From Purpureocillium takamizusanense (lineage: Eukaryota > Ascomycota > Sordariomycetes > Hypocreales > Ophiocordycipitaceae): 64,000 bases of DNA. Position 1 is the first letter of the stretch. Each line of letters begins with the position of its first letter. Where the stretch lies: contig NC_063068.1 of assembly GCF_022605165.1 (NCBI RefSeq), positions 434,001-498,000 on the forward strand. The letters run 5' to 3'. A program made the position numbers and the translations under genes. Positions 11,138 to 22,459 of this stretch are shown here, in pieces. The notes beneath the pieces were generated by a model that saw nothing but the letters and a program-made list of their open reading frames with translations, made no database searches and was not told the DNA's origin.

Positions 11138-13463
11138 GGTGTGATGACGGGTGACGACCTCTCGGGGTTGTCGACGAGGAGACGAGGAGTTGGTCTTGGT
11201 ATGCGACGACTCCTTGCGACGATACCACCGCCTCTTCCCAGAGAAGAGCGAGCGTCAATGACTTTGGAGAGAGACAACGCTGCTACTAGTACTCAGTGCT
11301 CACTCTTTCCGTGCACCTACATTCCTCGAGGACGGCCACAATCGTTCAAGCATATCCCATCAACCGGGACAGTGCCCCGTCTTTAAACACAGCGCGGCTG
11401 AGCTCGCAAAATAGACCGAGACCTGTTCTTTCTGCTCTCCGTATCCCATTCATCATGGGTGAGACATCACATGCCCCCCTAGGTCCCCGACCCGAGTCAC
11501 CGCCTGCCCGACCAAAACGCCAAAGCCATGGCTACGAGGCTGGCTGGCGGCCCAATGCCCGCCTAGTGACATGTACGTGAGGTTGTATCGGCCCCCTCGG
11601 CATACATGCACCACGCGCGCGAACCATCGGTCGCCGAGCCATGCCAAGGTATCGCAGCTGGCTTACACACAAAGTCACGCCCCCCCCTGCGCGCGCCCGC
11701 GCCCCGGGTTGCACCGCATACATAGCCGTGCCGGCGCAGCTGACTGATTAATCTCCCCGACCGGTCATCGCCCCTGCTGAGACTTCCTTTTCCGTGCTTT
11801 CATCCATGCATTACTGGCCGCTTACGGAGGGTTAATCAACGGTTGAGCCGAGCTGGTGAACCCAAACTCGGAACCTCGCCGCAGTCACTTGCTTACCGCG
11901 TAGCATGCGCACGGACAGCCGCGCACTTTGGAAGAGGCGGTCCATCGAAAAGGAAGACAAGTAACTAGTTAGTAGTAGAGCATAAAGGGCAAGATGCAGT
12001 GAGTGGATGAAAGAGGGACAGGAATGCGCAAGTGCCAATGCGCCCCCCGAAGGGCCGATTGTCGTTGCAACCCATCTAAACCGCGGTCCCGCGCTGGCGC
12101 CCGCATGCAACCACACGCGATCAGCGCTGCCGTCTGCCAAACTCGAGCATAGCCGGGGGCTTCACCACCAGACTAACTTATTACCTAGTTCGTATCTGGG
12201 GTGTGCTCCCCTTTCGTTCCGCCTGCGGGGTAGCTATGTAGCCTTTGCAACGCCGTACTTCGTACTTGGTACAGCCCTTTCCCATCGCTTATGCACGGTC
12301 TTCATCCCCCGCATCGCCGGTGTAAGTGAAGTGCATTCGACAACCTCGAGTTCGACTCCGCACTTACAGGATGGGGCACCACCACCGTCACATCGCGGCC
12401 ACCCTCGCTTCGTGCTCCCCCCTCTCGAATAGGCCCTCATCGTCCTTTTCGTCTTTGCGGAGGCGGCTTCTCGCGAGGAAGCGCCCAGCCCCCCCCTTCT
12501 ACACAGCCGCTGCTTGATCATGGGTATCACCCCCACGGCACGCATCGTCTTCTACCCCACGATCGACAAGCAGTCACACACCTCGCTTCCGCGTAGCCTT
12601 GCATTGGCGTATATGCCGACCGGGGAATTTGGGAACGACTGAAGTAGTACCATTGTCGGGATGATGATAAGCCGCGATGCCAGCCGTGCCGACCCCATCG
12701 TTAAGCCTGTTCCTGCACTGTTCTTCTATCCCTCCATGTCAGTTGTCTCACACCTGTGTGGACAAGTGTCTGGCCTATACGATATCGTAGCCGCCCACCA
12801 CTCTCAAATGCTAGGCGAAGTCATTGGTCATACGGACGACTTGCATGTTGTCAAGCCTTCTATGCTAGATCACGGAGATGTAGCCGAATGCAGTCACCGC
12901 CAAGGGTTTCTGACGCATCCTGTGGCGTGACTCGGCGGGGAGCGTATAGGAACACGCAAGCGAGGCTTGCACTGACGGATCAGCTCCGGGACTGATGCAT
13001 CGCGAAAGCTTCCTCGGCTGGGGCGTACGATGACTACTCTGCTTCCCCGGCTTTAGTCCCGGACAGCCGAGGTAAAGGTTGTGAAAGGTCCATGATGATG
13101 GGTTTGTAAATTGCATGCGCGAACGAGAATTCTTGCGCTGAACCACCAACCAGCTCACCCTCTCGACTGCCAAAGAGAGCTACCCGCAGCTATACACTTG
13201 CATGGGTTGCCGGCATCGACACGCGGTTGAGTTTGATAATACTTGTCCCTCGCCAAACGCTCGGAAATTCGTCAGTTGCAACTCAACAAATCAATGCAAG
13301 AACACACGCTTTGTTGAGATGTCCAGATAATGATAAATGTGCTAATTAGACATATAGAAAGGAACCCAGTCTTCGCTTCTTCTTCTTCTCCTCTTCTTTC
13401 TCCTCCGCCTCACCCGCCTTCCTGATCTTCCTCCCGCAACTAACTCTAAACCGGTAGGGTAGA
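11138..13463. other. Gene-free interval, 2.3 kb
   Basis: The interval holds the lipase promoter and the 3' flank of the PQ-loop gene. A GTACTTCGTAC palindrome occurs at 12255-12265, and a TTC/CTC-rich pyrimidine tract around 13377-13420. Open frames on both strands are short and have no recognisable domains. Confidence 0.4.
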
Positions 13464-14676
13464 TTAGTTGCGGGTAGAATTATAGTTTCTGCGGGGGTTG
13501 CCTATCCCGCCGGGACGCAGAAGCGGCTGGTTCTCCCGCGCAATGGCCCGCTCCTCGCGCTCCTGTATGTGATCAAGATCTTCTTCCGTCTCGGCGTAGC
13601 GCTCCGGGTGCCCGGTGAAGGGACCAGGTAGGCCGCGCTCCCAGCCTTCCGAATAAGTCCGATTGGCAGACGGGCGGCGGGGGGCCGCGGCCGTGCCATC
13701 GGCCGAGGGATGTGGCCCGTTGACGCTATGCTCGGCGCTGTGACCGTCGTATCGGCGTGCCGCGATTTCATAATACACACCGAGAACCAGCACGGTGCCT
13801 TGCATCACGGCCGTCAGAAGATAGATCGCCCAAGTGCTCCAGCCCTCGGGCCCGAGCCTCGCATAGAGACTGGCCGCGAACAAGAATCCTCCAGGTGTTT
13901 GGATGCACATCATGGGGATGCTCAAGCTTCCGACGTGCTTCAAATGGTACGTCATCCATATCTGCGGGACGTACTGAACGGCCGCGAGGCCAGCTGCCAT
14001 GACGCCGAGGGTGTTGGCCCACACAGTGAGGTGGTTGGGCAAAGCGATGGCAAACACGCCCGTGACGATGATAACAATAAGGCCATGGACGACACAGAGC
14101 AGGCCGACGGCAACGGCCGTTTGCCACTTTGGTGACTCTCCGCCTAGCTCTTCCTGGGGAACATTTGCCTCTCTATAACGGAAAAAGATGAGGAATAGAA
14201 CGAGTCTAAAGAGCGCTGTCAGCAACACATGGCAATAGATGGCAAGGATGAGGTGGGATGCATGGCGTACATGAGCGCGAAACACAGCCACTGCATGCCG
14301 AGCTGAGCCACCCCCAGCAAGCCGGCGGCACACTCAAACGTCTCGAGCTCTTTGCAGCAGCTAATGGCAGCACGTGAAGGCGGGACGGTCAGGATGTTGG
14401 CGAAGCCGGCGGTGGCGGACGTGGTGCCGAGCAGAACAAAGTAGGGGGAAATGCCCTCAGATGTCCCGCGCGAAATGATGCGATAGTGTTGGGGCAGGTA
14501 TGAAATCAAAAGTCCGATCAGGATGAAGCTGAGCAATAGCGAGTTAACCCTGGAACGCGGACCATCCGGAACCTTTCGGGAGCAAGGGGGACGACTAACA
14601 TGGACACAATAAGCTCCAGGTACGAGGGCGTCTTGAGCCGCTCGCACTCGGCAGCGGTCGACTGCACAAAGTCCAT
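13464..14676 (-). CDS. PQ-loop repeat membrane transporter
   Basis: Exons are 14676-14600, 14549-14271 and 14205-13464, with introns of 50 nt (GTTAGT...TTCCAG) and 65 nt (GTACGC...TTTAG). The product is 365 residues. Two PQ-loop repeats are visible: SYLPQHYRIISRGTSEGIS and AAVQYVPQIWMTYHLKHVG, each followed by a 'GxLS/GxS' turn as in SWEET, cystinosin and PQLC proteins. About seven hydrophobic segments precede a hydrophilic tail of roughly 110 residues rich in charged residues (ETEEDLDHIQEREERAIARE). Family members export amino acids or small solutes from vacuoles or lysosomes. The substrate here cannot be told. The third splice junction joins FAL to ILVLFLIFFRYREANVP, restoring a continuous membrane helix. 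Confidence 0.87.
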
Positions 14677-15775
14677 GGCTTTGGCTCGTCGACGGAGATG
14701 GCCAGAAGATGGCAGCGGTGGCCCGCAGGCGACAATGAAACGAAGAAGCCGCACGAGCAGCAGAGCAGCTGCTGCTTCAGGGCTGTCGGCTTGTCTTGGG
14801 AGAGAAAGAGCCACGGAGCGCCAGCTCTACGAGACCGTCATGGTGGTTGGGAGGGGTAGGATTGATGGGAGAGTGACGCCTGGCGGGATGTGCGCTGCGC
14901 CTTGGCCTGAGAACGGCTCTGAGGCTGTGATGGAGCGTCGTACTTCGTACGCGACGGCGAGTCTGGTCGTCGGGAGCGGCGGCGGCGGCGACGATGGCGG
15001 TGGGTCGAGGGAGAGAGCGGCACGGAAGGGCGGCTCTACGCAGGCGGAAGGACGGAGACGAGGCCGAAGAGAGGTGAGGTGAGTTGAGGTGAGGCGAGCC
15101 GAGCCGAGCCAAGACGAGCTCAGTCGAGTCGAGGATGACTGGGCTGTTGAGGCCTGTGTGTGCTGGGCTGGGGCGGGCGGCACAGGGATGCGGGCGCGAC
15201 TGGGGGGATCCACTACGCTGCCCTGCCCGCTGCCAGCGTCCGCAGCCGGCCCACTTTCACGATGCTCGGTGTTAGTGGGCACCCACCTTGCCCGGTCTCC
15301 AGACGGTCTTGGCCCGCCTAAAAAGTACGCCAAGCCTGTATTTGAGACTAACATGGACCCCAGCGCCTCGTCCTGCGCTAACCCGGAACGGGGGCCCTGG
15401 CAATGACGTCGCCCGTGCAGCTGGAGCTCCCTGGAGCGCTAGGGCCCCTGCCACTGGCAGCGCAGCGCCTCAGTGGTCATCTCAGCGAGACCTCCACTGC
15501 ACCTTGTCTGAGGACGGGCCTTTTTTGCGGCGCTCCATGATGGTGCACCGAACTCGACTGCAGCTGGAGAGAGCTCCATGCTTTGCGCCACCGATTCAGA
15601 CATCCCATTCTTCAATTGCCCATCCACCACCACCCACCCCCTCCTCGCATCATCCCTTCCCGGCACAGGACGCGCGCATGCGCCCATCAGCCGTAGATCG
15701 GCATCCAAAAATCGGCCGCCAGTTCATGGAGCATCGCGGTCACGCCGCCGTTGGGCGTCAAAAGAAGACCCAACA
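14677..15775. promoter_or_regulatory. Divergent promoter region, PQ-loop / WD40 genes
   Basis: 1.1 kb between divergent start codons. It contains GTACTTCGTAC at 14940-14950 and a purine-rich GAG/CGAG tract around 15060-15130, but no further gene. Confidence 0.45.
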
Positions 15776-17161
15776 ATGACCTCGCCCAAAACAGACACTG
15801 CTTGTGTCGTCGACGCCGCCAGCGCGGCCGCCCCTGATCAACAAGCACACACGACCCAAGGACCGGGAGGCATGCCAGAAATTGAGCTCCTGGCACGGCG
15901 GCCCGCTCCAAGCGAGACGCCGCAGCCGCAGACGAATGATGACGTGCAGAGACAGACGGCAAGTGGCGGCATCCCTGACGCTGCATCCAAGCGCCGCCTC
16001 TTTTACTCGTCGGCCCAGTGGACGTCCGACGGCACCACCATCATTGTAGGCGCCTCAGACAACTCCGTCTCCTCCTTCGTCCTCCCGGCCGACCTCCTGC
16101 AGTCTGCCGGCCAAGACCTCGTGCTGGAGCCCCAAGCCACAACCAACCTCCCAGAGCCCACGTATGCCATTGCTGCCGCGCCCTTCTTCAGTCTGGCCGA
16201 CCCTGTCTCGCAGACATATCTCGTCAGCTGTAGAGACCATCCAATCCACCTCCACCATGCGTTCCCTGACCCAGACACGCATCAGACGCCGCTGGGCTCG
16301 TACAGGCTCATCAGGAAGGAAACTGAGCAGTACATAACGCCCGCTTCCATGATTTGGCAGCAGCCCGGCACTCACTTCCTTTGCGGGTCCGCAAACCGCC
16401 TCGATCTTTTCGACGTCTCTCGTCATGGCTCCGACGGGCCCCTCACGACAGTGCCCACTATCCCGTCCAAGAGACATATTTCCAAGGGAAGTGGTGTGGG
16501 TATGAAAGGGACCGTCTCAGCCCTTGCCGCCTCTCCCTACGATGCCAACGGAGGGTCTCTCGTGGCTGCGGGGACTTGGACTCGTTGGATGGGCATGTAC
16601 GATCTGTCGCGCACAAACAAGGTGGTTGCCAACTGGAGTATCTCACAAGCCGCCAGCGCGGACTTTGGCCTCGACATCGGAGGTCAAGGCGTCGTCCAAG
16701 TTTCATGGAGCCCGTGTGGCCGCTATCTTGTGATCAATGAACGGCAGTCGAGCGGACTTCTCGTGTACGACATCCGCGGTGCCGGAAAGCTGCTCAGTGT
16801 CTTGACGGGTCGCAGATGCGCCAGCCAGCAAAGATTGACATGCGACCTGTTTCAAAGTGATATATACGGTTCCGCTGGCTTTGAGGTCTGGGGAGGCTCT
16901 CAAGACGGCCACGTCCTCGTGTGGGACAACGTCGGGCTTCGGGACGGACCTCTGTCGCCCTCCTGGGATTGGAAGGCTCACGATTCGCCTGTCGGCAGCA
17001 CGATACTGCACGATTGCGGTTCTGTAGTTGCCACTTGCTCCGGTGCCTGGGAACACTCTCCGGATCATGTCCTCGGTGACACTTTGGACAAAAGCAGTCA
17101 ATGCCGGGTTCTCGATGAATCATCGCTAAAGATCTGGTCTATTAGCAATACCCAGAGCTAA
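15776..17161 (+). CDS. WD40 protein of the WRAP53/TCAB1-Swt21 type
   Basis: The frame is open from 15578, but the ATG at 15776 (MTSPKTDTAC) has the best context and gives 461 residues; upstream codons encode low-complexity sequence. The WD40 propeller starts near RLFYSSAQWTSDGTTIIVG. Diagnostic blocks match WRAP53/TCAB1: YLVSCRDHPIHL, then GLLVYDIRGAGKLLSVL followed by SQQRLTCDL (TNQRIYFDL in animals), and GSQDGHVLVWDNVG. In animals WRAP53 binds CAB-box RNAs and telomerase; the yeast relative Swt21 is linked to spliceosome function. The role in filamentous fungi is not settled. A nuclear RNA-related function is an inference from the family. Confidence 0.8.
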   Translation: MTSPKTDTACVVDAASAAAPDQQAHTTQGPGGMPEIELLARRPAPSETPQPQTNDDVQRQTASGGIPDAASKRRLFYSSAQWTSDGTTIIVGASDNSVSSFVLPADLLQSAGQDLVLEPQATTNLPEPTYAIAAAPFFSLADPVSQTYLVSCRDHPIHLHHAFPDPDTHQTPLGSYRLIRKETEQYITPASMIWQQPGTHFLCGSANRLDLFDVSRHGSDGPLTTVPTIPSKRHISKGSGVGMKGTVSALAASPYDANGGSLVAAGTWTRWMGMYDLSRTNKVVANWSISQAASADFGLDIGGQGVVQVSWSPCGRYLVINERQSSGLLVYDIRGAGKLLSVLTGRRCASQQRLTCDLFQSDIYGSAGFEVWGGSQDGHVLVWDNVGLRDGPLSPSWDWKAHDSPVGSTILHDCGSVVATCSGAWEHSPDHVLGDTLDKSSQCRVLDESSLKIWSISNTQS

Positions 17162-17911
17162 GTTACCGACAGCCGTGCCGACCTCATTCGGACGATGTCC
17201 ACAGGGCTTGGGCCAAGAGATCTGTTGCCGTGCGACTGACGGAAATTGGGAGCACTGTCGCTGTCAATGGGAATTCAGTAGTTGCTTATGGGTTATGGAC
17301 ACCTGAAATAAGCTTAATCCTGTCTCGGTGCTGTGGCACCATACTGAGTCCCCGCCCTCCGTCAGCTGTCGCCACCGCCTTGTCGTGTGCCCTCGGAACA
17401 GGGTAGCCAGTCAGTACAAGGGCACACATGCGCTAAGCGAATGATTCCCGTCTTCAGTCGAAATGTTCAGGGCGAGTAAGACTCTATCGACGCGGTCTCT
17501 GGCCCCTATCAGTAAGCCTTGCCAGGAAGCCGAATACGCACAGTCCGGCATCCTTTCTTCGTTGGGATGCAAGTGGCGTTGGTAAACGATTAAACCTCTT
17601 AGTGTTATGGTTAAGAGCCATTGGCACTCTGCTAGGCCTTGATCGCTTGTAATTTTCCATACAAGATTGCCGCACACGACTCGGGCGAAGAAGTCTGGTC
17701 AAAGCTTACGAGCAGTCCCAGATGCGGCCAGCCTCAACAATGGATTACCGAGAGCAAAATAACAAGCGTACTATCAAGATCAAAATGGGCAAATTAATCG
17801 AAATATACAGTGGTAGATAAATCACATGAGGCCCTATCTGGTACCCTAGTTCTACTGACCCTTTGCCAAGCCATAGATCCTGTAGCGAGTTCCGTGTCTC
17901 GACTCCAGTCG
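17162..17911. other. Convergent intergenic region
   Basis: The 750 bp lie between the 3' ends of the WD40 gene and the glutamic peptidase gene. They contain their terminators and no supported gene. Confidence 0.4.
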
Positions 17912-18856
17912 CTATACCCTGTTATAAAACGTCACGTCCGACCCGCCCTGGAGTTTCGCACGGCACGGCCCGTAGTGATACATGTAGTCCATGTCCGAGC
18001 CCTGCATGTCGAAGGTCTGTCCACTCGCAGTAGCTCCCTTTGCTCCGGTCATGCTGAACGTCGAGAAGTTGGGAAGAGGTTTGCCAGGAGCTTCGGCGAT
18101 CCACTCGGCGTGCTCCAAGCAGAGAGCACCAAATTCGCTTTCCAAGTAGTATGTATGCGACTTCTTGTTCGTCTTGTTCTCGATGTAACTGCATTTGATG
18201 CCTTGAATCAGTGGCCAAGCTTCCTGAGGGGACTCTACTGGCTGCTTCGTGTCTTCGTTGAACCTACATTGTGCCGGACGTGGTGGAAGTTGCAACGACG
18301 CTGACGTATACATCATCGCCAATGGCAACTAGAACCCGGTCAATTAGTCTTAAAGATAGCTATCAAAATGCGATAGGTAGAGGTAGAAGAGCAATACCTG
18401 GTACTTCACGAGCATAGGTCATGTTACCTGGGTAAAACTCGTACCAGGCGTAAGTATCGGTATATCCATCGTAAATCTACCGCAGCGTCAGAGTCACAAT
18501 GTCATCCAGGTGGTCAAAAGACTCTAGAGCCATCGAATACTCACGGTCGAACCAGTGCCTGCCTGCAACAAGACATTGCAATTTCCCACACCATCGATAC
18601 CGACCCAGTGGTAGAACCAGTTGTCATCCGTGGTGCCTTGCTGCCGCGAGACGGACGGAACGCTCCAGCTCGCCTCAACAGAAGTCACCTGGGTGACCTG
18701 CTTGACAGGGCCGCACCAGTTGTTCATCAGAACATCGCCTCTTTTTGAGTGCCTAATTTGCGACCGCTCGCCAGCTTGGGGGCTCAGGACAGACGTTGCC
18801 TGAGCCACAGCGGTGAGGAGCGAAATGAAAATGGTGGTATGAAACATTGTCGGCAT
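17912..18856 (-). CDS. Secreted glutamic endopeptidase (eqolisin, family G1)
   Basis: Four exons: 18856-18545, 18476-18398, 18328-18268 and 18188-17912, with introns of 68, 69 and 79 nt (donors GTGAGT, GTATTG, GTAGGT). The product is 242 residues, close to the size of scytalidoglutamic peptidase precursors. Residues 1-20 are a signal peptide; a short propeptide (SQIRHSKRG) precedes the mature start NNWCGPV. The catalytic dyad is present: Q98 in VLLQAGTG after WVGIDGVGN, and E179 in LEHAEWIAEAP. The exon-2 product YDGYTDTYAWYEFYPG is a typical eqolisin strand. The enzyme should be an acid-active extracellular protease. A TATA box lies about 80 bp upstream. It diverges from the neighbouring dead metalloprotease gene. 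Confidence 0.93.
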
Positions 18857-18934
18857 GATAAACCCCGAAGATGACGGCTTGTCCAGCTCTGAGGCCGATT
18901 AAAGAGAGAACACAGACTGTTTGGTAGCCTTCAT

Positions 18935-18942
18935 ACTTTATA
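18935..18942 (-). promoter_or_regulatory. TATA box of the eqolisin gene
   Basis: The minus strand reads TATAAAGT about 80 bp upstream of the start codon at 18856, a position and sequence typical of strongly regulated secreted-enzyme genes. Confidence 0.5.
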
Positions 18943-20510
18943 TCTACGTCTCATCAACCCAAGTTGTATGTATCCCCTTCATGTTACGGCTTCCCAATAT
19001 CGGCCAACCTCCTTCTAGAAGTTTGGTGCCGATGCCATCAATATGTGCACCTTTGGTTCGCGTGGAATTCCTTTACGCTTTGCGGAAGGACAAAAACTGC
19101 CGGCCTTCCTCTTTCGATTGCTACTGTAGCTTTAGCTAGTTATGGAAGGCCATATGACGATTACCGTTGCCATTATCGGGGTAAGAGGTGAAGCTAGCCA
19201 ACGTGTACCGGAACACCCCATGCCTGGCTGCTTGACAAAAAGAATGTCTACCAGTCTCCGCAGCAAATCTCGGGAATTTCCCAACTGTCAAGTATTTCCC
19301 AATCGACTGAAATGTTGTCTGTGCATGTTTGAGTGAGAAAATGGAGGACCCTGGTCAAACGTTTCAACCAGACATGCTAGTGTCTAGCGTCGGCCTACAT
19401 CGTGGACATCCACTCGGCCCCAGGCCGATTCATTTTCAAAATTGCAAGCAGAACGGGGAGGGGGTAGAATGGCTTCACGGAATGTGGTATCTCCTCGGTA
19501 GTACCGGAGATACTTCGTCACCGAGTAAAGCCCCATGTCGTCCACCCTTTGCCTCTGTCCAGGAGAATCTCCAGCATCAATATTAACAGGACGAAGCTAT
19601 TGCTCCTCTTAACAAGCAATTTTATCATTCACAAGCACATGTAAGTCATCATGCCCTTGAGGCTAGCTCGACGAATACATTTAACATGCTGTTTCTTACA
19701 AAGTATCAATCCTTGCACCCTTTATCTACCCGAGGCATTTCTTGCGGTCGACGCGAAGGTTCAAGCTCGTCTACATACTATATAACTGTCCCTCGTGAGT
19801 TCGCCTTGCAGGATTTAGGGTTTATATATAGTTAACGCATAGCCGAAACCGGGGCCCCATTGATCCTCGTCTGTCAGAGCCTCGTGATTGACAGCTCCGC
19901 CAAGTCCAGTATATTCGCACAGCCAAGACAAATCATTCGATCATGAGCAATCGAGTCGCGCATGAAGCTCAATGCCTCTCACAAACGTACGCCAAACCTA
20001 AATTTAACACGTAGGCTATCCGGTATCCTACCCTTTAGCACATGTCATGCGCTGCGCGGCAGGGCGAAAACACCGCACAATGCGGAACGGATGGGCGAAC
20101 AAGGCGCAACCTTGTCGGCACCGGGGGCCTGCCGCAACTGACCCTCCTGACAGGTGCAGAGCCGCACTTCCGGCGGGCCTCCAGGCCTTCCGAGCCTTGC
20201 TAGTATATGTCACCCGAGCCATAGCTATCTCGCCGCATTTGCACCTGATATACCGACGAATTCCTTAACGCTTGAAGCACCAATCGCTCGAGGCTCGTTG
20301 ACGTGGCATCATATGCAGAGCACAAGCCAAAAATACGATCACGGGTTTCACTGGTCACGGCCAATCCTCCAGCATAGCAGAACATGCACAGTCATACGAG
20401 ACTAGAGGGCCGGTCAAGAACCACGCTGTTCCGGCGAGGAAGAGGGGAATATGGGGAACTTCGTCATCGTCAATACGACCGAACAGTGGTCTCAAACAGT
20501 GGTCTCCGTG

Positions 20511-20517
20511 TATAAAA
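20511..20517 (+). promoter_or_regulatory. TATA box of the M43-like gene
   Basis: TATAAAA lies 116 bp upstream of the start codon at 20627. Confidence 0.5.
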
Positions 20518-20626
20518 GGCGTCAGCTTCCTCGCCGTGTCTGGAACTGTTTGGTGGTCTCTATCAGCCATAATCATTCTACAGAAAAGACTTGTTACGGA
20601 ATATCCAGAAAAGAGTTTTGTCAAAC

Positions 20627-21828
20627 ATGTTGTCGACTGCTATCTTGCAAGGCCTGCTGGCCACGTCGGTCGCCGCGCTCGCTGTCGAGAAGGGACAAGG
20701 AGATGGTACTGCCCAACTTCAGGAATCTTCGAAATCCACTTGCGACGTTTGGCGACAGCACCACGGAGGTGCATATGAGATCAACAAGCACATGGCTGAG
20801 CTGGAGAAGAACAACACATACAAAGACAAGCCCATTGAGATCGGTGTTCACATCCACTCGTTCAGGAGCTCGCGTCAAGGCGTGCGTACAGAGGTAAGCG
20901 TTGTCCGTCCCCTCGTTCAAAGTCTGCGATGCGTCGAGTAGCTCATACACCCCCCCAAAAATAGCCGGCGGTCTACGACGCGTACGTCTCCATGCTCAAC
21001 CGTTGGTTCAATCCAGCCAAGATTTCCTTCGTGCTTCGGGACACAGAGCGCTTCATTGATGCCGGGGCGGTCGGTCTCTTTGTAGAGAATCGCTTGTGGC
21101 CCCGCCATAGGGGTTGCGGCAAGGACCTCAACCTTTACTTTGGCAGTCCGAAGCTAGATGGTGAATACGCGGAAGGCGCCTTGGCACCCAAGAACCTATC
21201 GGACTCGGGGGAAATTCCGGATGGAGTATTCCTGCAGGAGACGGGCTCGGCGCCATCGTCGCCGATGGTCGCGCAATTGACGGCCGCTTGGATGGGGCTA
21301 CTTCACCCGTTCGAGGACATGTGCCTCAACGATGGCGGTCTTGTCCCGAGCTGCCTCAACGAGCTGAGCCGTTGCTCCAGCAACAACCCCGTGGCCTTTG
21401 GGAAGAAGTCAACTCCGGACTGCAAAGAGGTTCGAACAAGGTGCTCTGACAAGAACATCATGTCCCTTGGGGAGATGTCGGAGGGGTTCACGCCAGGCCA
21501 GGTCAGGCGCCTACACACCCTGTACAACTACTTCCGCGCCAACGCGAATTGCCCACCACCCCAGTACAGCAAGCCGTGGTGGGAGTCGATTTTTGACAAC
21601 AAGAGGCTCGTGGCCGTTCCCGTGCAAGAATTGTCTCGGGATGCGAAAACCCTCCTCGGTCGTGACGTCCCCCCCACGGGCACGGCACCTCAGAGCGACC
21701 CTTCCCCGAAGACGTCTAGCCGGGTTATGATTTGCCAGGGTGAATACGGCGGTGACGAGCTCGAGGAGTGCTGGGCCCCCGGTGAGGAGCCCGCTCGGAC
21801 GAGGAGCGAGGGCACCGCTCCCGCATAG
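20627..21828 (+). CDS. Secreted M43 (pappalysin-like) metalloprotease homologue lacking the active site
   Basis: Exons are 20627-20893 and 20965-21828, with a 71-nt intron (GTAAGC...AATAG). The product is 376 residues with a signal peptide (MLSTAILQGLLATSVAALA). The fold markers of fungal M43B proteases are present: the IGVHIHSFR strand, YVSMLNRWFNPAKISFVL, the third zinc-ligand segment WMGLLHPFE with H203, a Met-turn NIMSL with M255, and FTPGQVRRLHTLYNYFR. However, where HExxH should stand (193-197) the sequence reads QLTAA. Two zinc-ligand histidines and the catalytic glutamate are therefore gone while the frame stays intact. A non-catalytic secreted role such as binding is inferred. A proline/charged tail of about 80 residues follows the domain. 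The start at 20627 was chosen because it opens the signal peptide. Confidence 0.82.
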
Positions 21829-22459
21829 ACCGACGCTTCCCCCATCATTCAAGGAGCCGGAGGAGCCTGCGGGACCTATGACAACCGGGACATGGGGTCT
21901 GTGAGATATGAACGACGAGACGGGGAAGGATGCGCAACCGATGGCTACCAAGACGTGAGGGCTTGGCAAAGGATGGTGACTTCCTCGTCCACGATCATGT
22001 GCGACGTGGGCGAGCCTAGGCTCTCGAGCCGTAGGTAGCTCACAGCAAATCGAGGCAACTACCCGTGAAATCCCCACAGAGCGTCGCAAATAAACGGCAT
22101 TCAGGCAAAAGGCAGTAGCACTGCGAAGCTGCTCAAATGAAGCTGCTGCTTTGATATTCCAGGTCCCAGTGTAGTGTAGGCAATGCACTCTGAGGCTGCC
22201 ACTTATCATCCCCCGCGATAGGCACGCTGTAACAAAGCGCTATTTCCGTGCCGTGCCCCAGTGTTGTATACAAATAAAGGCCGTCTCTCAATCCGAGTCT
22301 CGTCGGTTCTAGGGGGTATCAAACCAAAGCAAAGTAAAAGCACCCGCCTGAGTTGATAGAAACACCCAAACGCCAACTTGCTTTTTATCCCCATCTACAA
22401 GCGGGCCCAATCAACCATTGATGAATTATGGGCAGAAGCACTGGTCGTCGACCCGCCAC
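21829..22459. other. Convergent intergenic region
   Basis: 631 bp between the 3' ends of the M43-like and Mid2-like genes; no gene seen. Confidence 0.4.

Larger units (their letters stand above)
18857..20626. promoter_or_regulatory. Shared divergent promoter region, two secreted protease-family genes
   Basis: 1.77 kb between the eqolisin and the M43-like gene, with a TATA element near each end. No open frame inside shows a domain or splice structure. Confidence 0.5.

Noticed and set aside
10206..11258. Minus-strand 350-codon frame overlapping the lipase
   Set aside because: It is a shadow frame of the lipase, rich in Arg and Gly from GC-rich codons.
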